A DNA stretch of 9,018 nt from an uncultured Collinsella sp. (GCA_900548515.1 URKU01000077.1:1-9018); one strand, 5' to 3'. Positions 1 through 6,576 are shown, counted from the stretch's first letter. Notes: a model not told the origin generated them from the sequence alone. A program made the numbers and translations.

Positions 1-37
1 CACCGGATCGAAAGACACAACTTTTTAGGAAGTCATT

Positions 38-850
38 ATGACAGCTATCGATCGAGACCGGGCGCGCGCGGCCTTCAAAAGCTACACCGATGCCTACGAC
101 GCCACCAACCCACGCATCGCGCTCAAAATCGAGCATACGTACCACGTGGCCGAGGCATGCGATGCCGTAGCGCGCGAGCAGGGCTGGTCGTCAGAAGATA
201 TTGACCTGGCATGGCTTTGCGGCCTGCTACACGATATGGGCCGCTTTGAGCAGCTGCGACGCTGGGACACCTTTAAGGACGCCGAGAGCATGAGCCATGC
301 GGCGCTGGGCATCGAGGTCCTCTTTGGCGAGAATCCCGCCGATGCACCCGCCACGACAGACATCCGTGACTTTATCGAAACCGGTGCGCATGACGAGCTC
401 ATCCGAGCGAGCATCGCCTATCACAGCGACTTTCGCCTGCCGGCACAACTCGACGAGCGTACACGGTGCTTCTGCGATATCGTGCGCGATGGTGACAAGA
501 TCGACATTATGCGCACCATCGCCGACAGCACCGTCGACACTATCCTCAAGGTGGACGAGAAGACGTTTCTCGGCAGCCGTTTCTCGTCGCCGACACTTGC
601 CGCCTTTGACGAGCACCGCTGCGTCGCACGCGATGAGCGCGATGAGCCCGCCGACTTCTTGGTGGGGCTTATCTGCTTTATGTTTGAGCTCGTCTATCCA
701 GCAAGCCGCGCGCTGGCGCGCGAACAGGGCGATATCCACCGCCTGCTCGACGCGCCCTTTGGCATTACGCGGCCCTTTACCGACCCCGCCACGCAGGCAA
801 CCTGGAGCCGCCTAAAGGACGAGATGCGCGACTGGCTGGCGCGCGCCTAG
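38..850 (+). CDS. HD-domain phosphohydrolase family protein
   Basis: A 270-aa soluble protein of the HD metal-dependent phosphohydrolase superfamily. Visible motifs are the first helix with H33 (in K-I-E-H-T-Y-H), the H65-D66 pair in LLHDMGRFEQ, a later H129 in the AYHSD segment, and the closing aspartate D153 in RDGDKID. These residues form the usual metal site. Family members hydrolyse nucleotides or other phosphoesters; the substrate here cannot be read from sequence. The ATG at 38 has an AGGAAG ribosome site at 27-32 with a 5-base spacer, so this start is well supported. There is no signal peptide or membrane segment. The stop codon at 848-850 overlaps the stop of the convergent etfA gene within one CTAG, leaving no room for a terminator between them. 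Family assignment is firm, function unknown. Confidence 0.9.
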   Translation: MTAIDRDRARAAFKSYTDAYDATNPRIALKIEHTYHVAEACDAVAREQGWSSEDIDLAWLCGLLHDMGRFEQLRRWDTFKDAESMSHAALGIEVLFGENPADAPATTDIRDFIETGAHDELIRASIAYHSDFRLPAQLDERTRCFCDIVRDGDKIDIMRTIADSTVDTILKVDEKTFLGSRFSSPTLAAFDEHRCVARDERDEPADFLVGLICFMFELVYPASRALAREQGDIHRLLDAPFGITRPFTDPATQATWSRLKDEMRDWLARA

Positions 851-2052
851 CGCTCAAGCTGGGCCAGCAGCTCCTCGACGACCTCGACGGCGTCCCCAAC
901 AACCTTGTACTGGGCAGCACCGAAAATGGGGGCATCCGGGTCCTCGTTAATGGCGATAATGCACTCCGCCCCACCGATGCCGGCAAGATGCTGAATGGCG
1001 CCCGAAACACCGATACTCACGAGAAGCTTGGGCGAAACCGATACGCCGGTCTGGCCAATCTGATGGCGATACTCCAACCAGCCGGCCTCCACGACAGGTC
1101 GCGTGCAACCAAGCTCGGCTCCCAGAGCCTCGGCGAGCCTTCGCATCAGGGGCAGATTCTTCTTGGAGCCAATGCCGCGGCCCACCACGACCAAGCGTTC
1201 GGCATCGGCGATCGAGGCCTGCTGCCTCCACTCCTCGGCGGGAATCGAGATCTCGACACGAGCCTTAGCATCATCCGCAAGCGATATCTGGGTGATCGTG
1301 CCGGAGCGGTCGTAGTCAAAGTCGGGCGCCTTAAAGATGCCGGGACGAACCGTTGCCATCTGGGGACGATGATTGGGGCAGACGATGGTGGCCATCAGGT
1401 TGCCGCCAAACGCCGGACGCGTCTGTTGCAGCAGTCCCGTCTCCGTATCCATCGAAAGTACGGTGCAGTCAGCCGTAAGGCCCGTCTGCAAGCGCACGGC
1501 AACGCCGGGTGCCAGTTCGCGGCCAAAAGCGGTCGCACCGTATAGGATGGCCTCGGGTTTGCGTTCGGCTACCAAATCGCAGATCAAGCGGGCGTAGACC
1601 TCCGCATCGTTTTGGCGCAGGTGCTCGTCGCGACAGGCCAGGACTTCGTCGGCGCCCGCGCAAACCAGATGCTCCAGGTCGCCGAGAGAACCCTCGGGAC
1701 CCATACCGATCAGTGCCACCAGACGGCAGTCGCGAGCATCGGCAAGCTCGCGGCCCTTGCCCATAAGCTCATAGGCAACGGGAGTCACCGTATCGTGCTC
1801 GTCGGTCTGCGCGAATACCCAAATGTCTCGATATGCATCAAGGTCCACCGCACCAGCGGCCTCGTCACGCTCGATCGAGATAGCGTTGACAGGGCAGGCG
1901 TCGACGCACCCACCGCATAGGATGCAGCCGTCGGTTACGCGGGCGCATCGGCTGGGTCGCTCGCCTTCCACTACGATGCCGCCCGAGGCACAGGCGCGAA
2001 CGCAGCGACCGCAGCCGATACAGGCTTCGCTATCGATAATCAGTCCGCTCAT
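847..2052 (-). CDS. etfA: Electron transfer flavoprotein alpha subunit with N-terminal ferredoxin domain
   Basis: A 401-aa EtfA. Residues 1-60 form a ferredoxin domain with two cysteine quartets, C11/C14/C17/C21 and C43/C46/C49/C53, enough for two [4Fe-4S] clusters, plus an extra C36. The first quartet ends C-A rather than the usual C-P. Residues about 75-270 are the alpha/beta Etf domain (GRELAPGVAVRLQTGLTADC from residue 177). Residues 286-398 are the FAD-binding domain, with CTRPVVEAGW (316), QIGQTG (331), GVSGAIQHLAGI (348) and AINEDPDAPIF (367). The ferredoxin-fused form is known from LctC of Acetobacterium woodii and similar anaerobe Etfs; an electron route from ferredoxin is inferred. 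The ATG follows the etfB stop with no gap, and its ribosome site GAGGGG (2062-2067) lies inside etfB, implying translational coupling. It is last in the operon. The lctC name would be justified only if the lactate role is shown. Confidence 0.95.
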   Translation of the reverse strand: MSGLIIDSEACIGCGRCVRACASGGIVVEGERPSRCARVTDGCILCGGCVDACPVNAISIERDEAAGAVDLDAYRDIWVFAQTDEHDTVTPVAYELMGKGRELADARDCRLVALIGMGPEGSLGDLEHLVCAGADEVLACRDEHLRQNDAEVYARLICDLVAERKPEAILYGATAFGRELAPGVAVRLQTGLTADCTVLSMDTETGLLQQTRPAFGGNLMATIVCPNHRPQMATVRPGIFKAPDFDYDRSGTITQISLADDAKARVEISIPAEEWRQQASIADAERLVVVGRGIGSKKNLPLMRRLAEALGAELGCTRPVVEAGWLEYRHQIGQTGVSVSPKLLVSIGVSGAIQHLAGIGGAECIIAINEDPDAPIFGAAQYKVVGDAVEVVEELLAQLER

Positions 2053-2868
2053 CTATGCCATCCCCTCGATAATCTTGGCAAGCTTTGCCGCCTGCTCGGA
2101 CGCCGTCCCCTCAACGGCCTCGCACGTTTGGTCACGGTCGGGCACAAACGAGCGCACGACCTGTGTCGGCGACCCGGCAAGACCGCAACGCGCGGGGTCG
2201 GCGTTCACGTCGGCGGCACTGACCACGCGCACGTCCGCCTCCTCCGCCGCGCGAATACCGGCAATACTCGGCATACGCAACTGGCCAATCTCCTTGGCAG
2301 TCGTCATCGCGCACGGCATCTCAAGATAGACCGTCTCCTCGCCGGCATCGCAACCGTGAACGAGCGAAAGCGCACCGCACGTCGTAAAACCTGCGCTCTG
2401 CACGCAGCTCACATCGGTCACGCAGGGAATCTCAAAGGCGCCGGCAAGCTCGGGGCCAATCTGGGCCGTATCGCCATCCACCGCCATCTTGCCGCAGATG
2501 AGCAGGTCGAAGTCCTCGTCGAGCGCTTCGATGCCGCACTTGAGGGCATAGGTGGTTGCCAGGGTATCGGCGCCCGCAAAGGCTCGGTCGGTCAGCAGCA
2601 GCGCGTCGTCGGCGCCTCGAGCGATGCAGTCGCGCAGCAGCGATTCGGTCGCGGGGATGCCCATCGACACCACCGTCACGCGCACGTCCATGCCAAAGCC
2701 GATAAAGTCGTCCTTCAGCGCCAGCGCGCATTCCAAAGCGCTCGCATCAAAGGGATTAATGACCGCCTGCTTGCCATCGCGCACGATGGTGTTGGTCTTG
2801 GGGTCCATCTTGACCTCGGTGCTGCCCGGCACGGCCTTGACGCACACCACCATATGGAAATCGCTCAT
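2053..2868 (-). CDS. etfB: Electron transfer flavoprotein beta subunit
   Basis: EtfB, 271 aa from the ATG at 2868. A GTG at 2874 would add two residues and overlap the upstream stop as GTGA. I prefer the ATG because the ribosome site AAAGGGGG (2878-2885) sits 9 bases from it and only 3 from the GTG. Numbered from the GTG, recognisable motifs are VVCVKAVPGS near the start, NPFD at 40, GADTLAT at 101 and DGDTAQIGP at 133. In bifurcating Etfs the equivalent beta subunit binds a second FAD in the site that holds AMP in ordinary Etfs; the DGDTAQ-type loop fits that type but does not prove it. The protein pairs with EtfA to accept electrons from the adjacent flavin dehydrogenase. It sits between the dehydrogenase and etfA, in one operon, with no gaps. 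Confidence 0.93.
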   Translation of the reverse strand: MSDFHMVVCVKAVPGSTEVKMDPKTNTIVRDGKQAVINPFDASALECALALKDDFIGFGMDVRVTVVSMGIPATESLLRDCIARGADDALLLTDRAFAGADTLATTYALKCGIEALDEDFDLLICGKMAVDGDTAQIGPELAGAFEIPCVTDVSCVQSAGFTTCGALSLVHGCDAGEETVYLEMPCAMTTAKEIGQLRMPSIAGIRAAEEADVRVVSAADVNADPARCGLAGSPTQVVRSFVPDRDQTCEAVEGTASEQAAKLAKIIEGMA

Positions 2869-2870
2869 CT

Positions 2871-4472
2871 TCACGCGCCCCCTTTCTGGACGAGCTCATC
2901 CAAGAGCTTCTCCGAAAACAGGTTACCGCGACCCAGCTGCCCGGCAGGATCGAGCTGGAGCTTGAGCCGCGCCGACTCGACCATGGCCTCGTGACCGTAC
3001 ATCGTCTCCAAGAAGCCCGCCTTGATCTTGCCGACGCCGTGTTCTGCGGAGACGGCACCGCCCATGGCCGTGACCTCGGAAGCCCACTGGGCAAAGAGTT
3101 CTCCGCCGCGGCGATAATCCTGTGCATCGCGCGGCAGAATGTTCACATGCAGATGGTTGTTACCGATATGCCCCCAGGCGGCAGATTCAAGCCCACTTTC
3201 CGCCAGCGTGCGGCGATAGAGGGCGATAACATCGGCCAAGTGCGCGTTGGGCACCGACATGTCCGAACCCAGTTTGGTGATGGTGGGATCCATGCGGCGG
3301 CGCTCGTCGATGAGCATGTTGACGCTCTCGGGCACCGCATGGCGGAAGAATCGCTGACACTCGCGATCGACCTCGGTGCGCGCGACCCATGTCGCATCGT
3401 CACTGCCGCCCGCAAGCTCCAGTACCCACCCCAAGTGATACAGCTCCTCAGTCGCCTGGGCTTCGTCGTCGCAGTCGAGCTCCACGTAGACACAGACCTT
3501 GGCGTCTTTGTCGAGCGCAGGCAGCGAGGCAAACGCCGTCGACTGCTCGCGCTGGCGACGTAGAATATCCAGGGCGCCAGCATCGAAGTACTCGATGGCA
3601 GCCGCATGGGACAGGACGGGACGCACAGAATCGGTGAAGGACACGGCCTTGTCTTCGCTGTCGAAGAAGCAGCTCACGCCCCAAACGACCGCAGGCGCCG
3701 CCTGCAGGGCAATCTCGAGCTCGGTGATAACGCCGAGCGTGCCGCAAGCACCGATAAAGAGGTCGATGGCGTCCATTTCGTCCGCAACGAAATAGCCTGA
3801 GGCATTTTTTGTCTTGGGCATGGTATAGCCGGGAAGATCGAGCTCGAGCGTACGGCCCACTACCGTCACGAGCGACAGGTGGCGGCCCTGGGCAAAAGCC
3901 TCGCCGCGCTGAAGCTCAAGCAAATCGCCATCAGCCAGCGCGACGTGGAGTCCCGTGATATGTGGGCGCATGGGACCGTAGGCGTAGCTGCGGGCACCAG
4001 AGGCGTTACATGCCGCCATGCCGCCCAGACAGGCAGATGCCTCGGTGGGATCGGTGGGAAAGAACTGCTCGGGGGCCTCTTGGAACTCCTCGTAGGCCTC
4101 AAGCGATGCCTGGTCCCAACCAGCAGTCGGCAGCACCTTCTTGCTCAGCTGCTTGCGCAGCTCCGAGAGCACAACGCCCGGCTCCACGCGCAGCAGAAAT
4201 TGGCCTTGTTCATCGCGGCGAAGGCCCAAGTAGCGATTCATACGGGAAGTATTGAGGATATGCCCGCCGTGGGGCACGGCACCGGCGGCAAGGCCGGTTC
4301 GGGCGCCCTGAACCGTTACCGGGACACGCTCGGCATGGAGCTTTTCCAAAATGGCACGGACCTCGTCTTCCGTTGTCGGAAACGAGATGCTCGAGGCCTC
4401 GCCCGATGCGCGAGACTCATCGCGACCATACTCTTCGAACTCGTCGGTGAAGGGTTTGATGGTTGCAGACAC
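2871..4472 (-). CDS. FAD-linked 2-hydroxyacid dehydrogenase (GlcD/LctD type), probably D-lactate dehydrogenase
   Basis: A 533-aa FAD-binding oxidoreductase. Residues about 27-213 are the PCMH-type FAD domain, with GARTGLAAGAVPHGG at 56 and ACLGGMAACNASGARSYAYG from 147. Residues about 260-520 are the FAD-oxidase C-terminal domain, with the metal/substrate motif GHIGNNHLHVN at 434 (H435, H440, H442) and AEHGVGKIK at 476. The family oxidises D-lactate, glycolate or D-2-hydroxyglutarate. Pairing with a ferredoxin-fused EtfAB makes a confurcating lactate dehydrogenase the best guess, since A. woodii LctD works with LctB/LctC in this way. No C-terminal iron-sulfur domain is fused, so electrons should leave through Etf. 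The start is GTG at 4472 with ribosome site AGGGGGAG (4478-4485) and a 5-base spacer; no ATG lies nearby. It is first in the operon. Exact substrate is uncertain. Confidence 0.9.
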   Translation of the reverse strand: MSATIKPFTDEFEEYGRDESRASGEASSISFPTTEDEVRAILEKLHAERVPVTVQGARTGLAAGAVPHGGHILNTSRMNRYLGLRRDEQGQFLLRVEPGVVLSELRKQLSKKVLPTAGWDQASLEAYEEFQEAPEQFFPTDPTEASACLGGMAACNASGARSYAYGPMRPHITGLHVALADGDLLELQRGEAFAQGRHLSLVTVVGRTLELDLPGYTMPKTKNASGYFVADEMDAIDLFIGACGTLGVITELEIALQAAPAVVWGVSCFFDSEDKAVSFTDSVRPVLSHAAAIEYFDAGALDILRRQREQSTAFASLPALDKDAKVCVYVELDCDDEAQATEELYHLGWVLELAGGSDDATWVARTEVDRECQRFFRHAVPESVNMLIDERRRMDPTITKLGSDMSVPNAHLADVIALYRRTLAESGLESAAWGHIGNNHLHVNILPRDAQDYRRGGELFAQWASEVTAMGGAVSAEHGVGKIKAGFLETMYGHEAMVESARLKLQLDPAGQLGRGNLFSEKLLDELVQKGGA

Positions 4473-4485
4473 GCGAACTCCCCCT

Positions 4486-4493
4486 TTAGCTAA
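4486..4493. promoter_or_regulatory. 8-bp palindrome TTAGCTAA next to the dehydrogenase ribosome site
   Basis: TTAGCTAA is a perfect palindrome directly upstream of the AGGGGGAG ribosome site of the minus-strand operon. Bound protein could block transcription or translation there. It is short enough to arise by chance, so the operator reading is only a guess. Confidence 0.2.
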
Positions 4494-4542
4494 CTACAGT
4501 GTTTGCAGGGAGATGTTACCGCATCGTTTCGTCGACGTGTTC

Positions 4543-4553
4543 GAGACCGTCTC
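4543..4553. promoter_or_regulatory. 11-bp palindrome GAGAC-C-GTCTC upstream of the dehydrogenase operon
   Basis: GAGAC and GTCTC form a perfect inverted repeat around a single central C, about 70 bases upstream of the GTG start at 4472. The position suits an operator for the lactate-type operon. No regulator gene is in the window to pair with it, and the symmetry does not extend further outward. Confidence 0.25.
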
Positions 4554-4656
4554 CATAATTGGCGATTTTTACGTTCGTGCAATTCGGCGAGCGGCTTGAT
4601 TTCCTCGGCAGACGATGCTTTTGACACATATGGCCCCGCCGTCGCCGACCGCGCGA

Positions 4657-4685
4657 TTGTCGCTTGAAAAAAGTTGGAGTATTTT
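4657..4685 (+). promoter_or_regulatory. Candidate promoter for the surface locus (TTGTCG, 17 bases, TATTTT)
   Basis: TTGTCG at 4657-4662 and TATTTT at 4680-4685 are separated by 17 bases, each matching four of six consensus positions of a housekeeping sigma factor. Transcription would begin near 4692, giving a leader of about 125 bases before the ATG at 4819. It is the best pair I found on the plus strand here, but the match is moderate. Confidence 0.35.
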
Positions 4686-4714
4686 TTGCCGCCTTTTACC
4701 TGCGGAGACACCAA

Positions 4715-4748
4715 TCCGTCAAGCATTTGGTCAGCAATTGGTCAAGTA
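4715..4748 (+). repeat. Three near-repeats of about 11 bases in the leader of the surface locus
   Basis: Units start at 4715 (TCCGTCAAGCAT), 4727 (TTGGTCAGCAA) and 4738 (TTGGTCAAGTA). All share GTCA, and the last two share the exact heptamer TTGGTCA. The spacing of 12 and 11 bases is about one helical turn, as in arrays bound on one face of DNA by a regulator. They lie downstream of the candidate promoter, so repression or RNA binding are both possible. Confidence 0.4.
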
Positions 4749-4750
4749 GT

Positions 4751-4797
4751 GGCTGATACCGTCGGCATCGACAGCCAAAACCGACAGAAGTTTTGGC
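4751..4797 (+). promoter_or_regulatory. Two overlapping, mutually exclusive hairpins in the 5' leader
   Basis: Hairpin 1 pairs GGCT (4751-4754) with AGCC (4773-4776) around an inner stem GTCG/CGAC (4761-4764 with 4769-4772). Hairpin 2 is an 8-bp perfect stem, GCCAAAAC (4774-4781) with GTTTTGGC (4790-4797), and an 8-base loop. They share bases 4774-4776, so both cannot form fully at once. The second ends ten bases before the AGGGAGG ribosome site (4807-4813). No uridine run follows, so it is not a terminator. It matches no riboswitch class I know. Confidence 0.4.
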
Positions 4798-4818
4798 CCC
4801 AGAAGCAGGGAGGTTCCC

Positions 4819-5115
4819 ATGGCATATTACTGGCCCCAGTACGGCATCGCCATCGAAGTCGACGACGATCCCCATCTCCTGCCTTTCGACGAAGAGGCAT
4901 TCCCCGATACGACGGTCTACCACGTTACCACCGATGTGATCTGCGACCCCGAGTCGTTCTCGGCGCTCGCCCACCGCATCGCGCATATCCACGACATCGA
5001 GCTCCCTCCCGACTTCGACGAGCTTGTCTACTCACGCCGCCTGATGCTTCACATGCTCTTTGGAGCGAACCCGTCCACCTTTGCGCGCATCTATACCGCC
5101 AAGGATGCCGCATGA
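4819..5115 (+). CDS. Small hypothetical protein, possible nuclease-fold remnant
   Basis: A 98-aa protein with no signal peptide or membrane segment, so it is probably cytoplasmic. I do not recognise the family securely. The opening WPQYGIAIEVDDDPH (residues 5-19) recalls the core strand of DUF559/Vsr-like PD-(D/E)XK proteins, where W-P is followed by an I-E-x-D-G motif, but the rest of such a domain is missing. Residues 24-60 look like alternating strand and helix (VYHVTTDVICDPESFSALAHRI). The ATG at 4819 has AGGGAGG at 4807-4813 with a 5-base spacer. Its stop overlaps the next start as ATGA (5112-5115), so the two are translationally coupled and probably act in the same process. It could be a regulator, chaperone or accessory protein for the surface genes; that is inference from context. 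Confidence 0.75.
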   Translation: MAYYWPQYGIAIEVDDDPHLLPFDEEAFPDTTVYHVTTDVICDPESFSALAHRIAHIHDIELPPDFDELVYSRRLMLHMLFGANPSTFARIYTAKDAA

Positions 5116-5621
5116 GCGCGAAGAAGCCACCCCACTTTGCAGGCCTGGGTCGTCGCAAGAAGCTCATCCTTGCCTGTTTGGCCATCGTCTGTGCCCTTGT
5201 CGCCGTAGGACTATACGCTTGGCAGTCGCAGCCCGTACCCGAGGCGGGCGCTTCGGTTACGACGGCCGAAGGCAAAACGCGTCAGGAAATCCAAGATGAG
5301 CTCGACGCCATCGTCCGCGACAACATGATGACGATTTCGGTCGCACCGATCGCTCAGCTGCAGGAGGACGGCAAGCTGCGCGTCAACGTGCAAAACGTCC
5401 AAGACAATAAATTTCCCCAGCGATTCCGCGTCATCCAAAACGACGAGACCATGTACGAATCCGGTGTGGTCGAGACCGGCAAGACAATCGAAACGTGCCC
5501 CGCCGGCGACATCAAAGAAGGCGAGGCGTACATCGAGATCCAGGCACTCGATGCCAAGACCCTCGACAGCCACGGCAATCCGACACGTGTCAAGGTGCGG
5601 GTTGAGCAAGCCGAGAACTAG
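5112..5621 (+). CDS. Membrane-anchored protein with extracellular beta-rich domain
   Basis: A 169-aa protein. Basic residues R14-R15-K16-K17 precede one hydrophobic segment (about 18-37), giving an N-in, C-out anchor. Outside is a short helical stretch (about 55-72), then a beta-rich domain beginning NMMTISVAPIAQL (71). It includes MYESGVVETGKTIE (114-127), and ends in strand-like VKVRVEQ. This resembles small membrane-anchored Ig-like proteins that I recall beside sortase-substrate genes in Firmicutes and Coriobacteriia (pattern MMTI...YESG...G..IE), but I know no named function. C22 sits in L-I-L-A-C yet has too short a hydrophobic run before it to be a lipoprotein site. The ATG at 5112 overlaps the previous stop. 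An open frame extends upstream to 4674, but that part is out of frame over the 98-aa gene and is not supported. Confidence 0.8.
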   Translation: MSAKKPPHFAGLGRRKKLILACLAIVCALVAVGLYAWQSQPVPEAGASVTTAEGKTRQEIQDELDAIVRDNMMTISVAPIAQLQEDGKLRVNVQNVQDNKFPQRFRVIQNDETMYESGVVETGKTIETCPAGDIKEGEAYIEIQALDAKTLDSHGNPTRVKVRVEQAEN

Positions 5622-5674
5622 CTTTTCCGGCCGACGCGGCACCGCACGCAATTCACCAGCATTCGTCCAATCAT

Positions 5675-5691
5675 CGCGGGGACGGCCCGCG
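5675..5691 (+). promoter_or_regulatory. GC hairpin just upstream of the 5712 gene's ribosome site
   Basis: CGCGGG (5675-5680) pairs perfectly with CCCGCG (5686-5691) around a GACGG loop. It lies 6 bases before the AGAAAGGA ribosome site (5698-5705). Without a uridine run it is unlikely to terminate transcription. It could set a processing end, stabilise the downstream message, or tune translation. Confidence 0.4.
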
Positions 5692-5711
5692 GCGAATAGA
5701 AAGGAACGACC

Positions 5712-6311
5712 ATGGACATCACCAGGAACATGAACGGAGCCAGAGCGCTCGTCGTGGGCGCAGGGCTCGCGCTCGCGCTCGCAATGGGCGCCGCCCCGAC
5801 GCCAGCTATGGCAGCCGGGCGCGTTGGAACCACGAAAGTAATGGTCAGGACCGAGATCGACAACGTTGAGTTCAAAGTTCCGACGGTTATTCCCTTCGTC
5901 GCCAAGGCCGACGGCACGCTTCAGGGCCCCTCAGAAGACGCGACCACCATCGACAATCATTCGGCCTACGGCATCCATGTCACCAACATGAAGATCGACG
6001 CCATGAACACCTGGACCATTGCTGCCGACGCCAAAGCCGGAACCGCACAGAACTCCATCGACTTTAAGGTCGGCCCCGACGGCGCACTCCAGAACGCCAG
6101 CGCCGCAACGCAGGGAACGGGCCTCGATCTTTCCAAGAATGCAGCCTTCGACATGGGCTACCAGGGCATTGCCGGCGGCAAGGACAAAATTAAGCTCAAG
6201 ACAAGCGGAAACGTCGCCCGCGTCACGCGCGACATCTTCCGCGTAACCGGCGAAGGCGATCAGGTTGCAACGATCACCTGGACGTTCGAGCCCGGTGCGC
6301 ACACGGCATAA
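5712..6311 (+). CDS. Secreted surface protein with WxL-like W-T-I / W-T-F motifs
   Basis: A 199-aa exported protein. Residues 1-34 are a signal peptide ending P-A-M-A before A35. The mature part is about 165 aa, beta-rich, with no cysteine and no membrane anchor. It has NVEFKVPTVIPFVAKADG (51-68), a DNHSAYGIHVTNMKI segment (81-95), NTWTI (99-103) and a C-terminal VATITWTFEPG (185-195). The last motif resembles the closing strand of Firmicute WxL wall-binding domains (typically T-W-T-L), but this is not a clear match. Ribosome site AGAAAGGA (5698-5705) with a 6-base spacer supports the ATG at 5712 over M7. It follows the membrane-anchored gene by 90 bases and overlaps the next gene. A structural or wall-associated role is inferred from export, fold pattern and neighbours. 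Confidence 0.85.
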   Translation: MDITRNMNGARALVVGAGLALALAMGAAPTPAMAAGRVGTTKVMVRTEIDNVEFKVPTVIPFVAKADGTLQGPSEDATTIDNHSAYGIHVTNMKIDAMNTWTIAADAKAGTAQNSIDFKVGPDGALQNASAATQGTGLDLSKNAAFDMGYQGIAGGKDKIKLKTSGNVARVTRDIFRVTGEGDQVATITWTFEPGAHTA

Positions 6312-6576
6312 GGCCGTCGCCCTGGCCGCCACCGTCAGCATCCTAGCGTTTGGGCCAGCCATGGCCTTTGCCCAGCAAGAACAGGCGCAGGCCGCCACGC
6401 AAGTGACGGTCGACCTCTCGGAGCTCGACCGCGGCGACCGCGAGGAACCGTTGGCGCAGACAGGCGACAGACGATGGTTCTTGGCAGCAGGCGCCACAGC
6501 AGCAGGCGCGGGGACCGCCAGCCTCGGTCTGCACATCAAACGCAGCCAGAAACAAAACACGGACAGGCCGCACTAA
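6295..6576 (+). CDS. Very small sortase-anchored surface protein (LAQTG signal)
   Basis: A 93-aa protein reading MRTRHKAVALAATVSI from the GTG at 6295. A signal peptide covers residues 1-26 (cleavage after A-F-A) and a complete sorting signal lies at the C-terminus: LAQTG (53-57), a hydrophobic stretch (62-80) and a basic tail (IKRSQK). If both ends are cleaved, only about 30 acidic, Gln/Glu-rich residues remain on the wall. LAXTG is the motif known for class E sortases of high-GC Gram-positives. The gene overlaps the preceding one by 17 bases in another frame. The start is uncertain: GTG 6295 gives a normal signal peptide but has a weak ribosome site, whereas TTG 6265 has GAAGG upstream and adds ten residues. 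No sortase gene is in the window. Confidence 0.8.
   Translation: MRTRHKAVALAATVSILAFGPAMAFAQQEQAQAATQVTVDLSELDRGDREEPLAQTGDRRWFLAAGATAAGAGTASLGLHIKRSQKQNTDRPH

Larger units (their letters stand above)
4473..4818. other. Divergent intergenic region between the dehydrogenase operon and the surface locus
   Basis: About 345 bases between two divergently transcribed operons. On the plus side I see a candidate promoter, three near-repeats and two overlapping hairpins, listed separately. An A6 tract (4667-4672) and a T6 tract (4682-4687) flank a 9-base spacer and stand out in this GC-rich DNA. On the dehydrogenase side there are two small palindromes. I found no convincing -35/-10 pair for the minus-strand operon; the nearest is TTGCAC (4577-4582) followed after 16 bases by AATTAT, which is weak. 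A perfect TTGACA on the plus strand (4621-4626) has no -10 partner. No RNA gene or credible small protein is apparent. Confidence 0.7.

Noticed and set aside
4621..4649. Perfect TTGACA as the main plus-strand promoter
   Set aside because: The bases 16 to 18 positions downstream are GC-rich and give no -10 element.
4794..4839. 9-base direct repeat TGGCCCCAG at 4794 and 4831, spanning the ribosome site and early codons of the 98-aa gene
   Set aside because: The second copy encodes the conserved-looking W-P-Q, so chance is the simpler explanation; no third copy is seen.
4674..5111. Open frame upstream of and in phase with the membrane-anchored protein, which would make a 315-aa product
   Set aside because: It overlaps the 98-aa gene in another frame, its translation is Arg/Pro/His-rich as expected of a shadow, and a clean ATGA-coupled start exists at 5112.
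5112..5621. Lipoprotein site L-I-L-A-C22 in the membrane-anchored protein
   Set aside because: Only four residues separate the basic cluster from the cysteine, too short for a lipoprotein signal h-region; the hydrophobic segment continues well past C22.
6265..6576. A frameshift joining the 199-aa secreted protein to the LAQTG tail
   Set aside because: The 199-aa protein ends in a natural closing strand and the LAQTG frame has its own complete signal peptide, so two genes fit better.
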